Notes: a model not told the origin generated them from the sequence alone. A DNA stretch of 64,000 nucleotides from Mesorhizobium neociceri (GCF_013520985.1 NZ_JACDTY010000001.1:558001-622000); one strand, 5' to 3'; shown: positions 26,765 through 37,679, numbered from the stretch's first letter. Numbers and translations are program-made.

Positions 26765-27336
26765 ACGACAGTTCCGGTACGCTCGTCGCGCCCAAGCCCA
26801 AGGGCCTGATCGACCCCAATACCGGTCGCCCGGTCGGTTCTGACGATCCGTTCTTCCTCGAGATCAACAATGAACTCGCCGACAAGGGTTTTCTGGTCAC
26901 CTCGACCGAGGCGCTGATCACCTGGGCACGCAGCGGCTCGCTGATGTTCATGACGTTCGGCCTGGCTTGCTGCGCCGTCGAGATGATCCACACCTCGATG
27001 CCGCGCTATGATTCGGAGCGGTTCGGTGTTGCGCCGCGCGCGTCTCCGCGCCAGTCCGACATCATGATCGTCGCGGGAACGCTGACCAACAAGATGGCGC
27101 CGGCGCTGCGCAAGGTCTACGACCAGATGCCGGAGCCGCGCTACGTCATCTCGATGGGCTCCTGCGCCAATGGCGGCGGCTATTACCACTATTCCTATTC
27201 GGTGGTGCGCGGCTGTGACCGCGTCGTGCCCGTCGACATTTATGTGCCCGGCTGCCCGCCGAGCGCCGAAGCGCTCCTCTACGGTATTCTTCTGCTGCAG
27301 AAGAAAATCCGCCGCACCGGCACGATCGAACGGTAA
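26755..27336 (+). CDS. nuoB: NADH-quinone oxidoreductase subunit B
   Basis: Peripheral subunit of 193 residues carrying cluster N2, the last Fe-S centre before quinone. The N2 ligands are seen in [16 protein letters not shown] and P-G-C-P-P. The ATG at 26755 is preceded by A-A-G-G-A-G at a suitable distance; an earlier ATG at 26734 would place the start upstream of this ribosome site. It overlaps nuoA by 10 bp. Confidence 0.95.
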   Translation: MGLNDSSGTLVAPKPKGLIDPNTGRPVGSDDPFFLEINNELADKGFLVTSTEALITWARSGSLMFMTFGLACCAVEMIHTSMPRYDSERFGVAPRASPRQSDIMIVAGTLTNKMAPALRKVYDQMPEPRYVISMGSCANGGGYYHYSYSVVRGCDRVVPVDIYVPGCPPSAEALLYGILLLQKKIRRTGTIER

Positions 27337-27340
27337 ATCC

Positions 27341-27946
27341 ATGGCCGCATCCCTGAGCGAACTGTCGACCTATCTCGGCGAAAAGCTGCCGGGCCGTGTC
27401 AAAGACGCGGTGCTGGCTTATGGCGAGCTCGGCATTTCTGTTGAGCCCGGTGACCTTATCGACGTGGCGACCTTCCTGCGCGACGATGCAGGCTGCCAGT
27501 TCATCTCGATCATCGATGTCTGTGGCGCCGACTATCCGTCGCGGGCCAAGCGCTTCGATGTCGTCTATCACCTGTTGTCGCCGAAGCAGAATTTGCGCAT
27601 CCGCATCAAGGTCCAGGCCGACGAAGAGACGCTGGTGCCGTCGCTGACATCAGTCTATCCCGGCGCCGACTGGTTCGAGCGCGAGACCTATGATCTCTAT
27701 GGCGTCCTGTTCTCCGGCCATCCGGACCTGCGCCGCATTCTCACCGACTATGGTTTCGAGGGCCATCCGCTGCGCAAGGATTTCCCGCTGACCGGTTTCG
27801 TCGAAGTCCGCTACGACGACGAAGCCAAGCGGGTGATCTACGAGCCGGTCGAGCTCAAGCAGGAATTCCGCAATTTCGATTTTCTCTCGCCATGGGAAGG
27901 GACTGACTACGTCCTGCCGGGCGATGAAAAAGCCAAGACGAATTGA
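27341..27946 (+). CDS. nuoC: NADH-quinone oxidoreductase subunit C
   Basis: The 30-kDa-type subunit (201 residues) of the connecting module. The family signature [20 protein letters not shown] is complete. The ATG at 27341 lies 4 bp after nuoB. NuoC and NuoD are separate here, unlike the fused E. coli NuoCD. Confidence 0.95.
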   Translation: MAASLSELSTYLGEKLPGRVKDAVLAYGELGISVEPGDLIDVATFLRDDAGCQFISIIDVCGADYPSRAKRFDVVYHLLSPKQNLRIRIKVQADEETLVPSLTSVYPGADWFERETYDLYGVLFSGHPDLRRILTDYGFEGHPLRKDFPLTGFVEVRYDDEAKRVIYEPVELKQEFRNFDFLSPWEGTDYVLPGDEKAKTN

Positions 27947-27955
27947 GGCGCCAGA

Positions 27956-29146
27956 ATGGCCGAAACCTCCGTCCGCAATTTTAACATCAACTTTGGACCT
28001 CAACACCCTGCAGCGCATGGTGTTTTGAGGTTGGTGCTTGAGTTGGACGGCGAAGTGGTCGATCGCGTCGATCCGCATATCGGCTTGCTCCACCGCGGCA
28101 CCGAAAAGTTGATCGAGCACAAGACCTATCTGCAGGCGATACCTTATCTCGACCGGCTCGACTATTGCGCGCCGATGAACCAGGAGCATGCCTTCGCGCT
28201 CGCCGCCGAGCGGCTGCTCGGCATCGAAGTGCCGAAGCGCGGCCAGCTGATCCGCGTGCTCTATTGCGAGATCGGCCGCATCATGTCGCACATCCTCAAT
28301 GTGACGACGCAGGCGCTGGATATCGGCGCGCTGACACCGCCACTGTGGGGCTTCGTCGAGCGCGAAAAGCTGATGGTGTTCTATGAGCGCGCCTCGGGTT
28401 CGCGCATGCATGCCGCCTATTTTCGTCCGGGCGGCGTCCATCAGGATTTGCCGGCGAAGCTGGTCGAGGACATCGGCAAGTGGATCGACCCGTTCCTGAA
28501 GTCGCTCGACGATCTCGACAAGCTGCTCACTGGAAACCGCATCTTCAAGCAGCGCAATGTCGATATTGGGACGGTGTCGCTGGCCGATGCCTGGGCCTGG
28601 GGCTTTTCCGGCGTCATGGTGCGCGGCTCCGGTGCTGCCTGGGACCTGCGCAAGTCGCAGCCCTATGAATGCTATTCCGAGATGGATTTCGACATCCCGA
28701 TCGGCAAGAACGGCGACTGCTACGACCGTTATCTCGTGCGCATGGAAGAGATGCGTCAATCGGCCAAGATCATGCGCCAGTGCGTCGATCTGCTGCTCGG
28801 CAAGGAAAGCGTCGGGCCGGTGTCGAACCTCGACGGCAAGGTGGTGCCGCCCAAGCGCCAGGCGATGAAGCGCTCGATGGAAGCGCTGATCCACCACTTC
28901 AAGCTCTACACCGAAGGTTATCGCGTGCCGGCCGGTGAGGTCTATGCCGCGGTCGAAGCGCCGAAGGGCGAATTCGGCGTCTACCTCGTCTCCGACGGCT
29001 CCAATAAGCCCTACCGCTGCAAGCTGCGCGCCCCCGGTTTCGCGCATCTGCAAGCCATGGATTTCCTCTGCCGCGGCCACATGCTGGCCGACGTCACCGC
29101 CGTGTTGGGTTCACTCGATATCGTCTTTGGTGAGGTCGATCGGTAG
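27956..29146 (+). CDS. nuoD: NADH-quinone oxidoreductase subunit D
   Basis: The 49-kDa subunit (396 residues), related to the large subunit of NiFe hydrogenases and forming the quinone-binding cavity with NuoB. The N-terminal [10 protein letters not shown] loop contains the His that contacts quinone, and the C-terminal D-I-V-F-G-E-V-D-R is the normal end. It begins 9 bp after nuoC. Confidence 0.96.
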   Translation: MAETSVRNFNINFGPQHPAAHGVLRLVLELDGEVVDRVDPHIGLLHRGTEKLIEHKTYLQAIPYLDRLDYCAPMNQEHAFALAAERLLGIEVPKRGQLIRVLYCEIGRIMSHILNVTTQALDIGALTPPLWGFVEREKLMVFYERASGSRMHAAYFRPGGVHQDLPAKLVEDIGKWIDPFLKSLDDLDKLLTGNRIFKQRNVDIGTVSLADAWAWGFSGVMVRGSGAAWDLRKSQPYECYSEMDFDIPIGKNGDCYDRYLVRMEEMRQSAKIMRQCVDLLLGKESVGPVSNLDGKVVPPKRQAMKRSMEALIHHFKLYTEGYRVPAGEVYAAVEAPKGEFGVYLVSDGSNKPYRCKLRAPGFAHLQAMDFLCRGHMLADVTAVLGSLDIVFGEVDR

Positions 29147-29148
29147 CA

Positions 29149-29520
29149 ATGAATGCTCTTGTCACCGCAGCGGTTCTGGCAATGGCGACCCAGGTTCCTG
29201 CTTGGGGTCCCGATGGTCGGCTGCTGTCGAGAGACTTGGTCAAGATCGGGTTTGAGCTGGTCGCTGAAGGTGACTTGTTGATGGGGCGCACATACGAGAG
29301 GCACGCGCCGATGGATCAGGATTTTGTTATTCATTCCCGTCCGGCGTGCCCGATCGAGACGTTCGTAGCCCAGGTGCCCGGCCGGCCGAGGCCTTACTGT
29401 GTCTCTTGGGTTGATGATCGGTATGATGAGTATGTCCGCCTGAAGCGCGGTAAAGAAGAGTTTGTGTGCGTGATAGGGCAATCTGAGAACTGCTATCGCG
29501 TCTCCAGTTCACTTCAATAA
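29149..29520 (+). CDS. Hypothetical protein between nuoD and nuoE
   Basis: A 123-residue protein not recognised as a complex I subunit. It starts 2 bp after nuoD and ends 22 bp before nuoE, so it is translated within the operon. The first 20 residues are hydrophobic and Ala-rich like a signal peptide but lack a basic start. Four cysteines (67, 84, 107, 115) fall in the C-terminal half, compatible with disulfides if exported. Codon use looks less GC-biased than that of the neighbouring nuo genes. It may be a recent insertion or a lineage-specific accessory protein; no function is proposed. Confidence 0.6.
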   Translation: MNALVTAAVLAMATQVPAWGPDGRLLSRDLVKIGFELVAEGDLLMGRTYERHAPMDQDFVIHSRPACPIETFVAQVPGRPRPYCVSWVDDRYDEYVRLKRGKEEFVCVIGQSENCYRVSSSLQ

Positions 29521-29542
29521 GAAAACATAAAAGCGAAACTCC

Positions 29543-30829
29543 ATGTCAGTCCGCCGTCTCGCAGAAGCCAGCGTCCAGCCAGCCACCTTCGCCTTCAACC
29601 GGGCGAATGCGGCGGTGGCCAAGCAATGGATCAAGAAATATCCGAAGGGCCGCGAGCAGTCGGCGATCATTCCCTTGCTGATGATCGCGCAGGAGCAGGA
29701 AGGCTGGGTCACCAAAGCGGCGATCGAGACGATTTCGGACATGCTCGGCATGCCGCGCATTCGCGGGCTTGAGGTTGCGACGTTCTACACGCAGTACCAG
29801 CTCAATCCGGTCGGCACCCGCGCGCATATCCAGGTCTGCGGCACCACGCCCTGCATGCTGCGCGGTTCGGAAGCGCTGATGGATGTGTGCCGCTCGAAAA
29901 TCCATCACGACCAGTTCCACACCAACGACAAGGGCACGCTGTCGTGGGAGGAGGTCGAGTGCCTTGGCGCCTGCGTCAACGCGCCGATGGTGATGGTCTT
30001 CAAGGATACGTTCGAGGATTTGACGCCGGAACGGCTGGCCGAAATCATCGATCTTTACGATGCGGGCAAGGGTGCCACGGTTCCCACGGGACCGCAGAAC
30101 GGCCGCACCGGCTCGGAGCCGGCCCCCGGCCTGACGACGCTGAAGAGCGAAAAGGCGATCCTGAAGTCGACCCGCGACAAGGAAGCCAAAGCGGCGACCA
30201 AGGCTGCCAAAGCGGCGCCAGCCGCAGTTGCGCCGGCCGCTACGGTTTCGCAGGCGCCGGCCGTAGCGCCGGTTGCGCCGTCCAAGGCCGGCAAGCCAAA
30301 GACCGATGCTCCAGAGACCAGTCCGGCTCTGAAGTCGCCATCGCCGGTCAAGGTCGCGCCCGAGGTGGAAAAAGCAGCGAGCGTTGCCGCACCGCTGCAT
30401 TCGGCTGCCAATGCCAATCTGGCTGCGCCGGAAGTCGAGGAGGTCTCGAAACAGCGCAGCGGCCCCAGGAACAAAGCCGAGCCGGCGACTGCCTTCAAGG
30501 CGCCGGAAGTCAAGATTCCAGCCGCCAAGCCGGCAAAACCGTCGCTCGAGGACAAGAACCGTCCGGCCGGCATCGACAGGCCGGCGGCGGTCGACGATCT
30601 CAAGCTGATCTCCGGCGTCGGCCCGAAGATCGAAGGCATCCTGCACACGCTGGGCATCTTCACCTTCGCGCAGGTCGCTTCGTGGAAGAAGGCAGAGCGC
30701 GACTGGGTGGACGGCTATCTCGCCTTCCACGGCCGCATCGACCGCGACGACTGGGTCGGCCAAGCCAAGGCGCTCGCCAAGGGCGGCGTCGCCGAATACA
30801 TCCGCGTCTTCGGCAAGAAGCCGGTCTGA
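29543..30829 (+). CDS. nuoE: NADH-quinone oxidoreductase subunit E with long C-terminal extension
   Basis: The first 170 residues are the 24-kDa thioredoxin-like subunit with the 2Fe-2S (N1a) ligands in C-G-T-T-P-C and E-C-L-G-A-C. A linker of about 180 residues rich in Ala, Lys and Pro follows. From residue 351 there is a helix-hairpin-helix-like domain of 78 residues ([22 protein letters not shown]). At 428 residues it is more than twice the usual NuoE. The same tail domain forms the end of the gene at 32220. Long NuoE proteins of this type are known in Rhizobiales; the tail's role is not known to me. Confidence 0.93.
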   Translation: MSVRRLAEASVQPATFAFNRANAAVAKQWIKKYPKGREQSAIIPLLMIAQEQEGWVTKAAIETISDMLGMPRIRGLEVATFYTQYQLNPVGTRAHIQVCGTTPCMLRGSEALMDVCRSKIHHDQFHTNDKGTLSWEEVECLGACVNAPMVMVFKDTFEDLTPERLAEIIDLYDAGKGATVPTGPQNGRTGSEPAPGLTTLKSEKAILKSTRDKEAKAATKAAKAAPAAVAPAATVSQAPAVAPVAPSKAGKPKTDAPETSPALKSPSPVKVAPEVEKAASVAAPLHSAANANLAAPEVEEVSKQRSGPRNKAEPATAFKAPEVKIPAAKPAKPSLEDKNRPAGIDRPAAVDDLKLISGVGPKIEGILHTLGIFTFAQVASWKKAERDWVDGYLAFHGRIDRDDWVGQAKALAKGGVAEYIRVFGKKPV

Positions 30830-30840
30830 GGGTAAGAAAA

Positions 30841-32145
30841 ATGCTTCAGGACAAAGACCGCATCTTCAACAATATCTACGGCCTCTTCGACAAGTCGCTG
30901 GCGGGCGCCATGGCGCGCGGCGCTTGGGACAACACGCCTGGCATCATCGCCAAGGGGCGCGACTGGATCGTCAACGAGATGAAGGCGTCGGGTCTGCGCG
31001 GCCGTGGCGGCGCCGGCTTCCCGACCGGGTTGAAATGGTCGTTCATGCCCAAGCAGAGCGATGGAAGGCCGAGCTATCTCGTTGTCAACGCTGACGAATC
31101 CGAGCCCGGCACCTGTAAGGACCGCGACATCCTTCGAAACGATCCGCACACGCTGGTCGAGGGCTCTTTCATTGCCGGCTTCGCCATGGGCGCGGTCGCC
31201 GCTTACATCTATGTTCGCGGCGAGTTCATCCGCGAGCGCGAGGCGCTGCAGCGCGCCATCGACGAGGCCTACGAGGCCAAGCTGATCGGCAAGAACAACA
31301 CGTCCGGCTACGATTTCGACATCTACATGCATCACGGCGCCGGCGCCTACATCTGCGGCGAGGAAACCGCACTGCTCGAAAGCCTCGAAGGCAAGAAGGG
31401 CCAGCCCAGGCTGAAGCCGCCATTCCCGGCCAATGTCGGCTTGTACGGTTGTCCGACAACCGTGAACAATGTCGAGTCGATCGCGGTGGCGCCGACCATT
31501 TTGCGCCGGGGTGCTGCCTGGTTCTCGTCCTTTGGCCGGCCCAACAATGTCGGCACCAAGCTGTTTTGCATCTCCGGCCACGTCAACAATCCGTGCACCG
31601 TCGAAGAGGCGATGTCGATCCCGTTTCGCGAGCTGATCGAGACGCATTGCGGCGGCATTCGCGGCGGCTGGGACAATCTCCTGGCGGTCATTCCGGGCGG
31701 CGCTTCGGTGCCGCTGGTGCCGGCTGAGCAGATCATCGATGCGCCGATGGATTTCGACGCACTGCGCGATCTCAAATCCGGCCTCGGCACGGCGGCTGTC
31801 ATCGTCATGGACAAGTCGACGGATATCGTGAAGGCGATTGCCAGGCTGTCCTATTTCTACAAGCACGAAAGCTGCGGCCAGTGCACGCCGTGCCGCGAAG
31901 GCACCGGCTGGATGTGGCGGGTGATGGAGCGGCTGGTGCGCGGCGAGGCGCAGAAGCGCGAGATCGACATGCTGCTCGACGTCACCAAGCAGGTGGAAGG
32001 CCATACGATCTGCGCGCTGGGCGATGCCGCGGCGTGGCCGATCCAGGGGCTGATGCGGCATTTCCGCGGCGAAGTGGAGCGGCGCATCGACGAGTTTTCG
32101 CGCAACGCGCACCGGGCCGAACCGGTGATGGTGGCGGCGGAATAG
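30841..32145 (+). CDS. nuoF: NADH-quinone oxidoreductase subunit F
   Basis: The 51-kDa NADH-binding subunit (434 residues). It carries the NADH/FMN site [13 protein letters not shown] and the 4Fe-4S (N3) ligands [12 protein letters not shown]. The ATG at 30841 lies 11 bp after nuoE and matches the family N-terminus, although the frame is open far upstream inside nuoE. Confidence 0.96.
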   Translation: MLQDKDRIFNNIYGLFDKSLAGAMARGAWDNTPGIIAKGRDWIVNEMKASGLRGRGGAGFPTGLKWSFMPKQSDGRPSYLVVNADESEPGTCKDRDILRNDPHTLVEGSFIAGFAMGAVAAYIYVRGEFIREREALQRAIDEAYEAKLIGKNNTSGYDFDIYMHHGAGAYICGEETALLESLEGKKGQPRLKPPFPANVGLYGCPTTVNNVESIAVAPTILRRGAAWFSSFGRPNNVGTKLFCISGHVNNPCTVEEAMSIPFRELIETHCGGIRGGWDNLLAVIPGGASVPLVPAEQIIDAPMDFDALRDLKSGLGTAAVIVMDKSTDIVKAIARLSYFYKHESCGQCTPCREGTGWMWRVMERLVRGEAQKREIDMLLDVTKQVEGHTICALGDAAAWPIQGLMRHFRGEVERRIDEFSRNAHRAEPVMVAAE

Positions 32146-32219
32146 ATTTGGAATGCGGGCGCGAGCCCGGGACTGAACGTGCGGGGCGGGGCAAACGAAG
32201 AATCGACCAGGAGATTTCT

Positions 32220-32912
32220 ATGGCGCCGTATTCGAACCCTTTGATGCCCAAATTGGACCAGCTTGAGAAGATGAACCAGGATTTGACCAGGATGATGCCG
32301 AAGGAGATGGCCAGCGCCGTCAACCTTCTCGCGCATCCTGTCGCGGGTGCCGCCGCCATGTCGGCGCTTGGCCTCGGCCTTGCCAACCACGCCTTTGGCG
32401 TGTGGCTCGGCGCATGGTCCGGTGCCGCCGAGGCATCGCAGCGGATTTTCCAGCCGATGATCGACGATTACGAGCAGCGCGCCGAGCGTTATTCGGAGAC
32501 CGCCCCCGCCACCAAGGCGCGCGCGGCGACCAAAACCCTGATCGCCGAGGCGCAGACTTTCGCGCAGGACGTGACCGATATTGCCGCCCGCACCGTCGAT
32601 GCCGAGCCGGAGAAGGCGGATCCGGTCGCCGAAGACGCGACGACCGGATTGATGCCGGAGGATTTCAGGCAGCCCAAGACCATTGCGCGTCCGTCGAAGC
32701 CGTCGGATCTCAAGGCGATAGCGGGTGTTGGGCCGAAGCTTGAAAAAGTGCTGAACGGCCTCGGCATCTGGACCTATGCCCAGATCGCCGCATGGACGCC
32801 GGAGGAGATCGCCTGGGTCGAGGACTACCTGTCGCTTAAGGGCCGCATCGGCCGCGACGAGTGGACCCGCCAGGCGGCGGCGCTGACGCTGGCCGCCAAG
32901 GCGAAGAGGTAG
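32220..32912 (+). CDS. Hypothetical protein sharing the NuoE tail domain
   Basis: A 230-residue protein between nuoF and the pentapeptide gene. The N-terminal half is a Met/Ala-rich helical region with a hydrophobic stretch (about 40-60), followed by a charged Ala/Glu/Asp linker. From residue 162 it has I-A-G-V-G-P-K-L-E, W-V-E-D-Y-L and R-I-G-R-D-E-W, aligned over about 60 residues with the tail of NuoE. The ATG at 32220 has an A-G-G-A-G ribosome site. It is likely a complex I accessory or assembly factor of Rhizobiales, inferred from position and shared domain. Confidence 0.75.
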   Translation: MAPYSNPLMPKLDQLEKMNQDLTRMMPKEMASAVNLLAHPVAGAAAMSALGLGLANHAFGVWLGAWSGAAEASQRIFQPMIDDYEQRAERYSETAPATKARAATKTLIAEAQTFAQDVTDIAARTVDAEPEKADPVAEDATTGLMPEDFRQPKTIARPSKPSDLKAIAGVGPKLEKVLNGLGIWTYAQIAAWTPEEIAWVEDYLSLKGRIGRDEWTRQAAALTLAAKAKR

Positions 32913-32921
32913 GGGGCAGGC

Positions 32922-33203
32922 ATGGATTTCCACGACAGGAGCGAAGTTCTCGATGTGCGCAATGCCATCGTCAGCAACTCCAGATTTGACGATGTGAACC
33001 TGGCGAACACGCAGTTTCACAACTTCAACCTGTCGGCGGCCCTGGTGGACGACGCGAACCTCTCGAACGCGTCTTTCAGCAATGTGAATATGAGCAACGT
33101 GAAGATAGAAAACGCTGAAGTCGCCGGCATGATGATCAATGGCATCAGGCTGAGCGATCTGTTTCAGGCATATGAGACGGCGAAGACCGCCGGGGGCAAT
33201 TGA
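32922..33203 (+). CDS. Pentapeptide-repeat protein
   Basis: A small 93-residue protein made mostly of A/N-(F/L)-x-x-x repeats (for example [21 protein letters not shown]), predicted to form a short right-handed quadrilateral beta-helix. The C-terminal tail [17 protein letters not shown] resembles small stand-alone members of the family. It lies 9 bp after the previous gene and overlaps nuoG (TTGATGG). It is not a known complex I subunit, and its role in this operon is unknown. Confidence 0.8.
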   Translation: MDFHDRSEVLDVRNAIVSNSRFDDVNLANTQFHNFNLSAALVDDANLSNASFSNVNMSNVKIENAEVAGMMINGIRLSDLFQAYETAKTAGGN

Positions 33204-35284
33204 TGGCAAAGCTCAAGGTCGACGGGAAAGAGATCACTGTACCCGACCACTACACGCTGCTGCAGGCGGCCGAGGACGCGGGCGCGGAAGTGCCGCGCTT
33301 CTGCTTCCATGAGCGGCTGTCGATCGCCGGCAATTGCCGCATGTGCCTGATCGAGGTGAAGGGCGGGCCGCCCAAGCCGCAGGCCTCCTGCGCCATGGGC
33401 GTGCGCGACCTGCGCCCCGGCCCGAATGGCGAGGTGCCGGAAATCTTCACCAACACGCCGATGGTCAAGAAGGCCCGCGAAGGCGTGATGGAGTTCCTGC
33501 TGATCAACCATCCGCTGGACTGCCCGATCTGCGACCAGGGCGGCGAGTGCGACCTGCAAGACCAGGCAATGGCTTTCGGCGTCGATTCCTCGCGGTATCA
33601 CGAGAACAAGCGCGCGGTCGAAGACAAGTATATCGGCCCGCTGGTCAAGACGGTGATGAACCGCTGCATCCACTGCACGCGCTGCGTCCGCTTCACCACG
33701 GAAGTTGCGGGCATCTCCGAGCTCGGCCTGATCGGCCGCGGCGAGGATGCCGAGATCACCACCTATCTCGAAAGCGCCATGACCTCGGAACTGCAGGGCA
33801 ATGTCATCGACCTCTGCCCGGTCGGCGCGCTGACTTCGAAGCCGTTCGCCTTCCAGGCGCGGCCGTGGGAGCTGACCAAGACCGAATCCATCGACGTGAT
33901 GGACGCCGTCGGTTCGGCGATCCGCGTCGATAGCCGTGGCCGCGAAGTGATGCGCATCCTGCCGCGCGTCAACGAGGCGGTGAACGAGGAGTGGATTTCC
34001 GACAAGACCCGCTTCATCTGGGACGGCTTGCGCACGCAGCGCCTGGACCGCCCCTATGTGCGCAAGGACGGCAAGCTGGTGCCGACCAGCTGGGCCGAGG
34101 CTTTTTCGGCGATCAAGGATGCGGTTTCGAAGGCGGCACCCGAAAAGATCGGCGCCATTGCCGGCGATCTTGCGGCGGTTGAGGAAATCTACGCGCTGAA
34201 GCAGCTTATGGCTGCGCTCGGCTCCAAGAACACCGATTGCCGCCAGGATGGCGCCGCACTCGATCCGGCGCTCGGCCGCGCCAGCTACATCTTCAACCCG
34301 ACCATCGAAGGCATCGAGCAGGCCGATGCGGTGCTGATCATTGGCGCCAATCCGCGCTTCGAGGCTTCTGTGCTCAACGCCCGCATCCGCAAGCGCTGGC
34401 GCATCGGCAACCTGCCGGTCGGTGTCATCGGCGAGGTCGGCGACACACGCTACGACTATGAGCAGCTCGGCGCCGGTCCGGAATCGCTGAAAGATCTGGC
34501 CGACGGCAACGGCAAGTTCTTCCAGGTGCTGAAGAAGGCGACGCATCCGCTGATCATCGTCGGCCAGGGCGCGCTGGCGCGCGCCGACGGTGCGGCCGTG
34601 CTCGGCCAGGCGGCGAAGCTCGCTGCCGCGATCAATGCTGCCCGCGCCGACTGGAACGGCTTTGCCGTGCTGCACAATGCAGCTGCCCGTGTCGGCGGCC
34701 TCGATGTCGGCTTCGTGCCGGGCGAGGGCGGCAAGAATGTCGCCGGCATGCTCGGCGAGAGCGACGTGCTGTTCCTGCTCGGCGCCGACGAGATCGACAT
34801 GTCGAAGACCGGCGGCGCCTTCGTCGTCTATGTCGGCACCCATGGCGACGCCGGCGCGCATCGCGCCAATGTCATCCTGCCGGGTGCTGCCTACACCGAG
34901 AAGTCGGGCACCTATGTCAACACCGAGGGCCGCGTGCAGCAGACCAACCGCGCCGGTTTCGCGCCGGGCGATGCGCGCGAGGACTGGGCGATCCTGAGGG
35001 CGCTGTCGGATGTGCTCGGCAAGAAGCTGCCCTTCGATTCGCTGCAGCAGCTGCGCGCCAAACTCTATGGCGAATACCCACATCTCGCCCGCATCGATCA
35101 TGTCGAGGCCGGCAATGCCGACGACATCGCCAAGGTGGCGAAGCTCGGCGGGCGGCTGAACAAGGGCACCTTCACCTCGCCGGTCACGGATTTCTATCTG
35201 ACCAACCCGATCGCGCGGGCGTCGGCCGTGATGGCTGAGTGCTCGGCGCTGGCGAAGAGCGGCTTCAAGCAGGCGGCGGAATAA
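33203..35284 (+). CDS. nuoG: NADH-quinone oxidoreductase subunit G
   Basis: The 75-kDa subunit (693 residues), carrying the chain of Fe-S clusters in the peripheral arm. The 2Fe-2S ferredoxin domain comes first (F-C-F-H-E-R-L, G-N-C-R-M-C-L), then the 4Fe-4S ligands [10 protein letters not shown] and [10 protein letters not shown], then a molybdopterin oxidoreductase-like domain without cofactor. The ATG at 33203 is used; a TTG precedes it by one codon. It is translationally coupled to the pentapeptide gene. Confidence 0.95.
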   Translation: MAKLKVDGKEITVPDHYTLLQAAEDAGAEVPRFCFHERLSIAGNCRMCLIEVKGGPPKPQASCAMGVRDLRPGPNGEVPEIFTNTPMVKKAREGVMEFLLINHPLDCPICDQGGECDLQDQAMAFGVDSSRYHENKRAVEDKYIGPLVKTVMNRCIHCTRCVRFTTEVAGISELGLIGRGEDAEITTYLESAMTSELQGNVIDLCPVGALTSKPFAFQARPWELTKTESIDVMDAVGSAIRVDSRGREVMRILPRVNEAVNEEWISDKTRFIWDGLRTQRLDRPYVRKDGKLVPTSWAEAFSAIKDAVSKAAPEKIGAIAGDLAAVEEIYALKQLMAALGSKNTDCRQDGAALDPALGRASYIFNPTIEGIEQADAVLIIGANPRFEASVLNARIRKRWRIGNLPVGVIGEVGDTRYDYEQLGAGPESLKDLADGNGKFFQVLKKATHPLIIVGQGALARADGAAVLGQAAKLAAAINAARADWNGFAVLHNAAARVGGLDVGFVPGEGGKNVAGMLGESDVLFLLGADEIDMSKTGGAFVVYVGTHGDAGAHRANVILPGAAYTEKSGTYVNTEGRVQQTNRAGFAPGDAREDWAILRALSDVLGKKLPFDSLQQLRAKLYGEYPHLARIDHVEAGNADDIAKVAKLGGRLNKGTFTSPVTDFYLTNPIARASAVMAECSALAKSGFKQAAE

Positions 35285-35286
35285 GC

Positions 35287-36330
35287 ATGGACACTTTCTT
35301 CTCCTTCTATGTGGTGCCGGCGCTCTGGATTGTGGCCCAGTCGGTGTTCCTCATCGTTGTCCTGCTGATCGGGGTCGCCTATCTGCTTTATGCCGACCGC
35401 AAGATCTGGGCGGCGGTGCAGCTGCGCCGTGGCCCGAACGTCGTCGGCCCATGGGGCACGCTGCAGGCTTTCGCCGACCTGTTGAAGTTCGTCTTCAAGG
35501 AGCCGGTCATTCCGTCCGGCGCCAACAAAGGCGTTTTCCTGCTGGCGCCGCTGGTGTCGGCGGTGCTCGCGATCTCGGCCTGGGCGGTCATTCCCGTCAA
35601 TGCCGGCTGGGCGATCGCCAACGTCAATGTCGGCATCCTCTACGTCTTCGCCATCTCCTCGCTCGAGGTCTATGGCGTGATCATGGGTGGCTGGGCGTCG
35701 AACTCGAAATACCCGTTCCTCGGCGCGTTGCGCTCGGCGGCGCAGATGGTGTCCTACGAAGTCTCGATCGGCTTCGTCATCGTCACCGTGCTGCTTTGCG
35801 TCGGCTCGCTCAACCTGTCGGACATCGTGATGTCGCAGCAGGACGGGCTGGGCACCAAGCTTGGCCTGCCCAACAGCTTCCTCGACTGGCACTGGCTGGC
35901 GCTGTTCCCGATGTTCGTCATCTTTTTCATCTCGGCGCTGGCTGAGACCAATCGCCCGCCCTTCGACCTGGTGGAAGCCGAGTCGGAACTCGTCGCCGGC
36001 CACATGGTCGAATATTCGTCGACGCCGTTCCTGTTGTTCTTCCTCGGCGAATATGTCGCCGTGGTGCTGATGTGCGCGCTGGCGACCATCCTGTTTCTCG
36101 GCGGCTGGCTGCCACCCTTCGACTTCGCGCCCTTCACCTGGGTGCCCGGGGTGATCTGGTTCGTGCTCAAGATCTGCCTGATGTTCTTCATGTTCTCCAT
36201 GGTGAAGGCTTTCGTGCCGCGCTATCGCTACGACCAGCTGATGCGCCTTGGCTGGAAAGTCTTCCTGCCGATCTCGCTGGCGATGGTGGTGATCGTCGCT
36301 GCCTTCCTCAAGATCACGGGGTTTGCGTGA
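35287..36330 (+). CDS. nuoH: NADH-quinone oxidoreductase subunit H
   Basis: Membrane subunit of 347 residues with eight predicted helices, linking the quinone cavity to the proton channels. Family segments are [21 protein letters not shown] and [16 protein letters not shown]. It starts 2 bp after nuoG and its stop overlaps the nuoI ATG (TGATG). Confidence 0.96.
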   Translation: MDTFFSFYVVPALWIVAQSVFLIVVLLIGVAYLLYADRKIWAAVQLRRGPNVVGPWGTLQAFADLLKFVFKEPVIPSGANKGVFLLAPLVSAVLAISAWAVIPVNAGWAIANVNVGILYVFAISSLEVYGVIMGGWASNSKYPFLGALRSAAQMVSYEVSIGFVIVTVLLCVGSLNLSDIVMSQQDGLGTKLGLPNSFLDWHWLALFPMFVIFFISALAETNRPPFDLVEAESELVAGHMVEYSSTPFLLFFLGEYVAVVLMCALATILFLGGWLPPFDFAPFTWVPGVIWFVLKICLMFFMFSMVKAFVPRYRYDQLMRLGWKVFLPISLAMVVIVAAFLKITGFA

Positions 36331-36821
36331 TGTCCGCTCTTGGCCAAGCCGCAAAATCGCTGCTGCTGCAGGATTTCGTCAGCGCCTTCTTCCTGTCGAT
36401 GCGCCAGTTCTTCGCGCCGAAGGAGACGATCAACTATCCGCACGAGAAAGGGCCGGTGAGCCCGCGCTTCCGGGGCGAGCATGCACTGCGCCGCTATCCC
36501 AATGGCGAGGAACGCTGCATTGCCTGCAAGCTATGCGAAGCGATCTGCCCGGCGCAGGCGATCACAATCGAAGCCGGCCCGCGCCGCAATGATGGTACGC
36601 GCCGCACGGTGCGCTACGACATCGACATGGTGAAGTGCATCTATTGCGGCTTCTGCCAGGAAGCCTGCCCGGTCGACGCCATCGTCGAGGGGCCGAATTT
36701 CGAATTCGCGACGGAGACGCGCGAGGAGCTTTACTACGACAAGGACAGGCTGTTGGCGAATGGCGACCGGTGGGAGCGCGAACTGGCGCGCAACATCTCG
36801 TTGGACTCGCCCTATCGCTGA
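36330..36821 (+). CDS. nuoI: NADH-quinone oxidoreductase subunit I
   Basis: Peripheral 8Fe ferredoxin-type subunit (163 residues) holding clusters N6a and N6b. Both motifs are complete: [12 protein letters not shown] and [12 protein letters not shown]. The start is coupled to the nuoH stop. It is followed by the largest gap in the operon (236 bp), which holds two palindromic repeats. Confidence 0.96.
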   Translation: MSALGQAAKSLLLQDFVSAFFLSMRQFFAPKETINYPHEKGPVSPRFRGEHALRRYPNGEERCIACKLCEAICPAQAITIEAGPRRNDGTRRTVRYDIDMVKCIYCGFCQEACPVDAIVEGPNFEFATETREELYYDKDRLLANGDRWERELARNISLDSPYR

Positions 36822-36860
36822 CATTTGACGCATGGACGGGGCGAGGGGCCTCGTCCATAG

Positions 36861-36902
36861 GATGATCCCGAAAAGTTGCAGACTTTTCGGACAAGATCAT
36901 CC
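36861..36902. repeat. Palindromic repeat in the nuoI-nuoJ gap, first hairpin
   Basis: Inverted repeat with CCGAAAAGT (36868-36876) pairing with ACTTTTCGG (36882-36890), flanked by outer GATGATC/GATCATC arms. This sequence type recurs between genes in rhizobial genomes to my knowledge. In the nuo transcript it would form a stable hairpin without a T-run, so it is not a standard terminator. Confidence 0.75.
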
Positions 36903-36920
36903 TCCGGAAATTCTAAGTGG

Positions 36921-36966
36921 CCCATGTTTCTTTCGATCGGGTCTTTTAACCCGATCGGAACATGGG
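36921..36966. repeat. Palindromic repeat in the nuoI-nuoJ gap, second hairpin
   Basis: Two-part inverted repeat. The outer arms CCCATGTT/AACATGGG enclose an inner CGATCGGGT/ACCCGATCG stem with loop CTTTTA. It lies 18 bp after the first hairpin and about 90 bp before nuoJ. Both could act on mRNA processing or stability between nuoI and nuoJ; that is inference. Confidence 0.75.
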
Positions 36967-37057
36967 CTAGGAAACACGCAACTTGCCGGCCGGAGGCGGT
37001 CGCAAACATCGAACAGGACGAGCGTCCTGTTTCGGACAGGAACCCGGGGGATCCCCA

Positions 37058-37678
37058 ATGCTGAGTGGACTAGAGGCGGCCTTTTTCTACCTCTTCGCCT
37101 TTGTCGCGGTGGCGTCTGCGTTCATGGTCATTTCGGCGCGCAACCCCGTGCATTCCGTGCTGTTCCTGATCCTGACCTTCTTCAACGCCGCCGGCCTGTT
37201 CATGCTGACAGGCGCCGAGTTCCTGGCGATGATTCTGCTCGTCGTCTATGTCGGCGCGGTCATGGTGCTGTTCCTGTTCGTCGTCATGATGCTCGACGTC
37301 GACTTCGCCGAGATGAAGGAGGGCGCCCTGCAATATGCGCCGATCGGCGCGCTGGTCGGGCTGATCCTGGCGGCGGAGCTGATCATCGTGCTCGGCGGCT
37401 ACACATTCGCGCCGCAGCTGGCTTCGACGGTTTCGAAACCGATCCCGGATCTCGCCGCACGGACCAATACGGCGGCGCTGGGCGATATCCTCTATACGGA
37501 CTACCTCTACTACTTCCAGATTTCGGGCCTCGTGCTGCTGGTCGCCATGATCGGCGCCATCGTGCTGACGCTGCGCCACAAGGAAGGCGTCAAGCGGCAG
37601 TCGATCGCTGCCCAGGTCGGCCGCACCCCGGCAACGGGCATGGAAATCCGCAAGGTCAAGTCGGGCGAGGGACTCTGA
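37058..37678 (+). CDS. nuoJ: NADH-quinone oxidoreductase subunit J
   Basis: Membrane subunit of 206 residues with five predicted helices. Helix 3 contains the family segment [20 protein letters not shown], the pi-bulge helix that links quinone chemistry to the proton channels. The ATG at 37058 matches the family N-terminus. The leader has repeat hairpins rather than tight coupling to nuoI. Confidence 0.95.
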   Translation: MLSGLEAAFFYLFAFVAVASAFMVISARNPVHSVLFLILTFFNAAGLFMLTGAEFLAMILLVVYVGAVMVLFLFVVMMLDVDFAEMKEGALQYAPIGALVGLILAAELIIVLGGYTFAPQLASTVSKPIPDLAARTNTAALGDILYTDYLYYFQISGLVLLVAMIGAIVLTLRHKEGVKRQSIAAQVGRTPATGMEIRKVKSGEGL

Positions 37679-37679
37679 G

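Noticed and set aside
33164..35101. Long minus-strand frame opposite nuoG
   Set aside because: Antisense to a clear nuoG with all Fe-S motifs; composition is typical of shadow frames.
36861..36966. Rho-independent terminator between nuoI and nuoJ
   Set aside because: Neither hairpin is followed by a T-run, and the downstream nuo genes continue without another obvious promoter.
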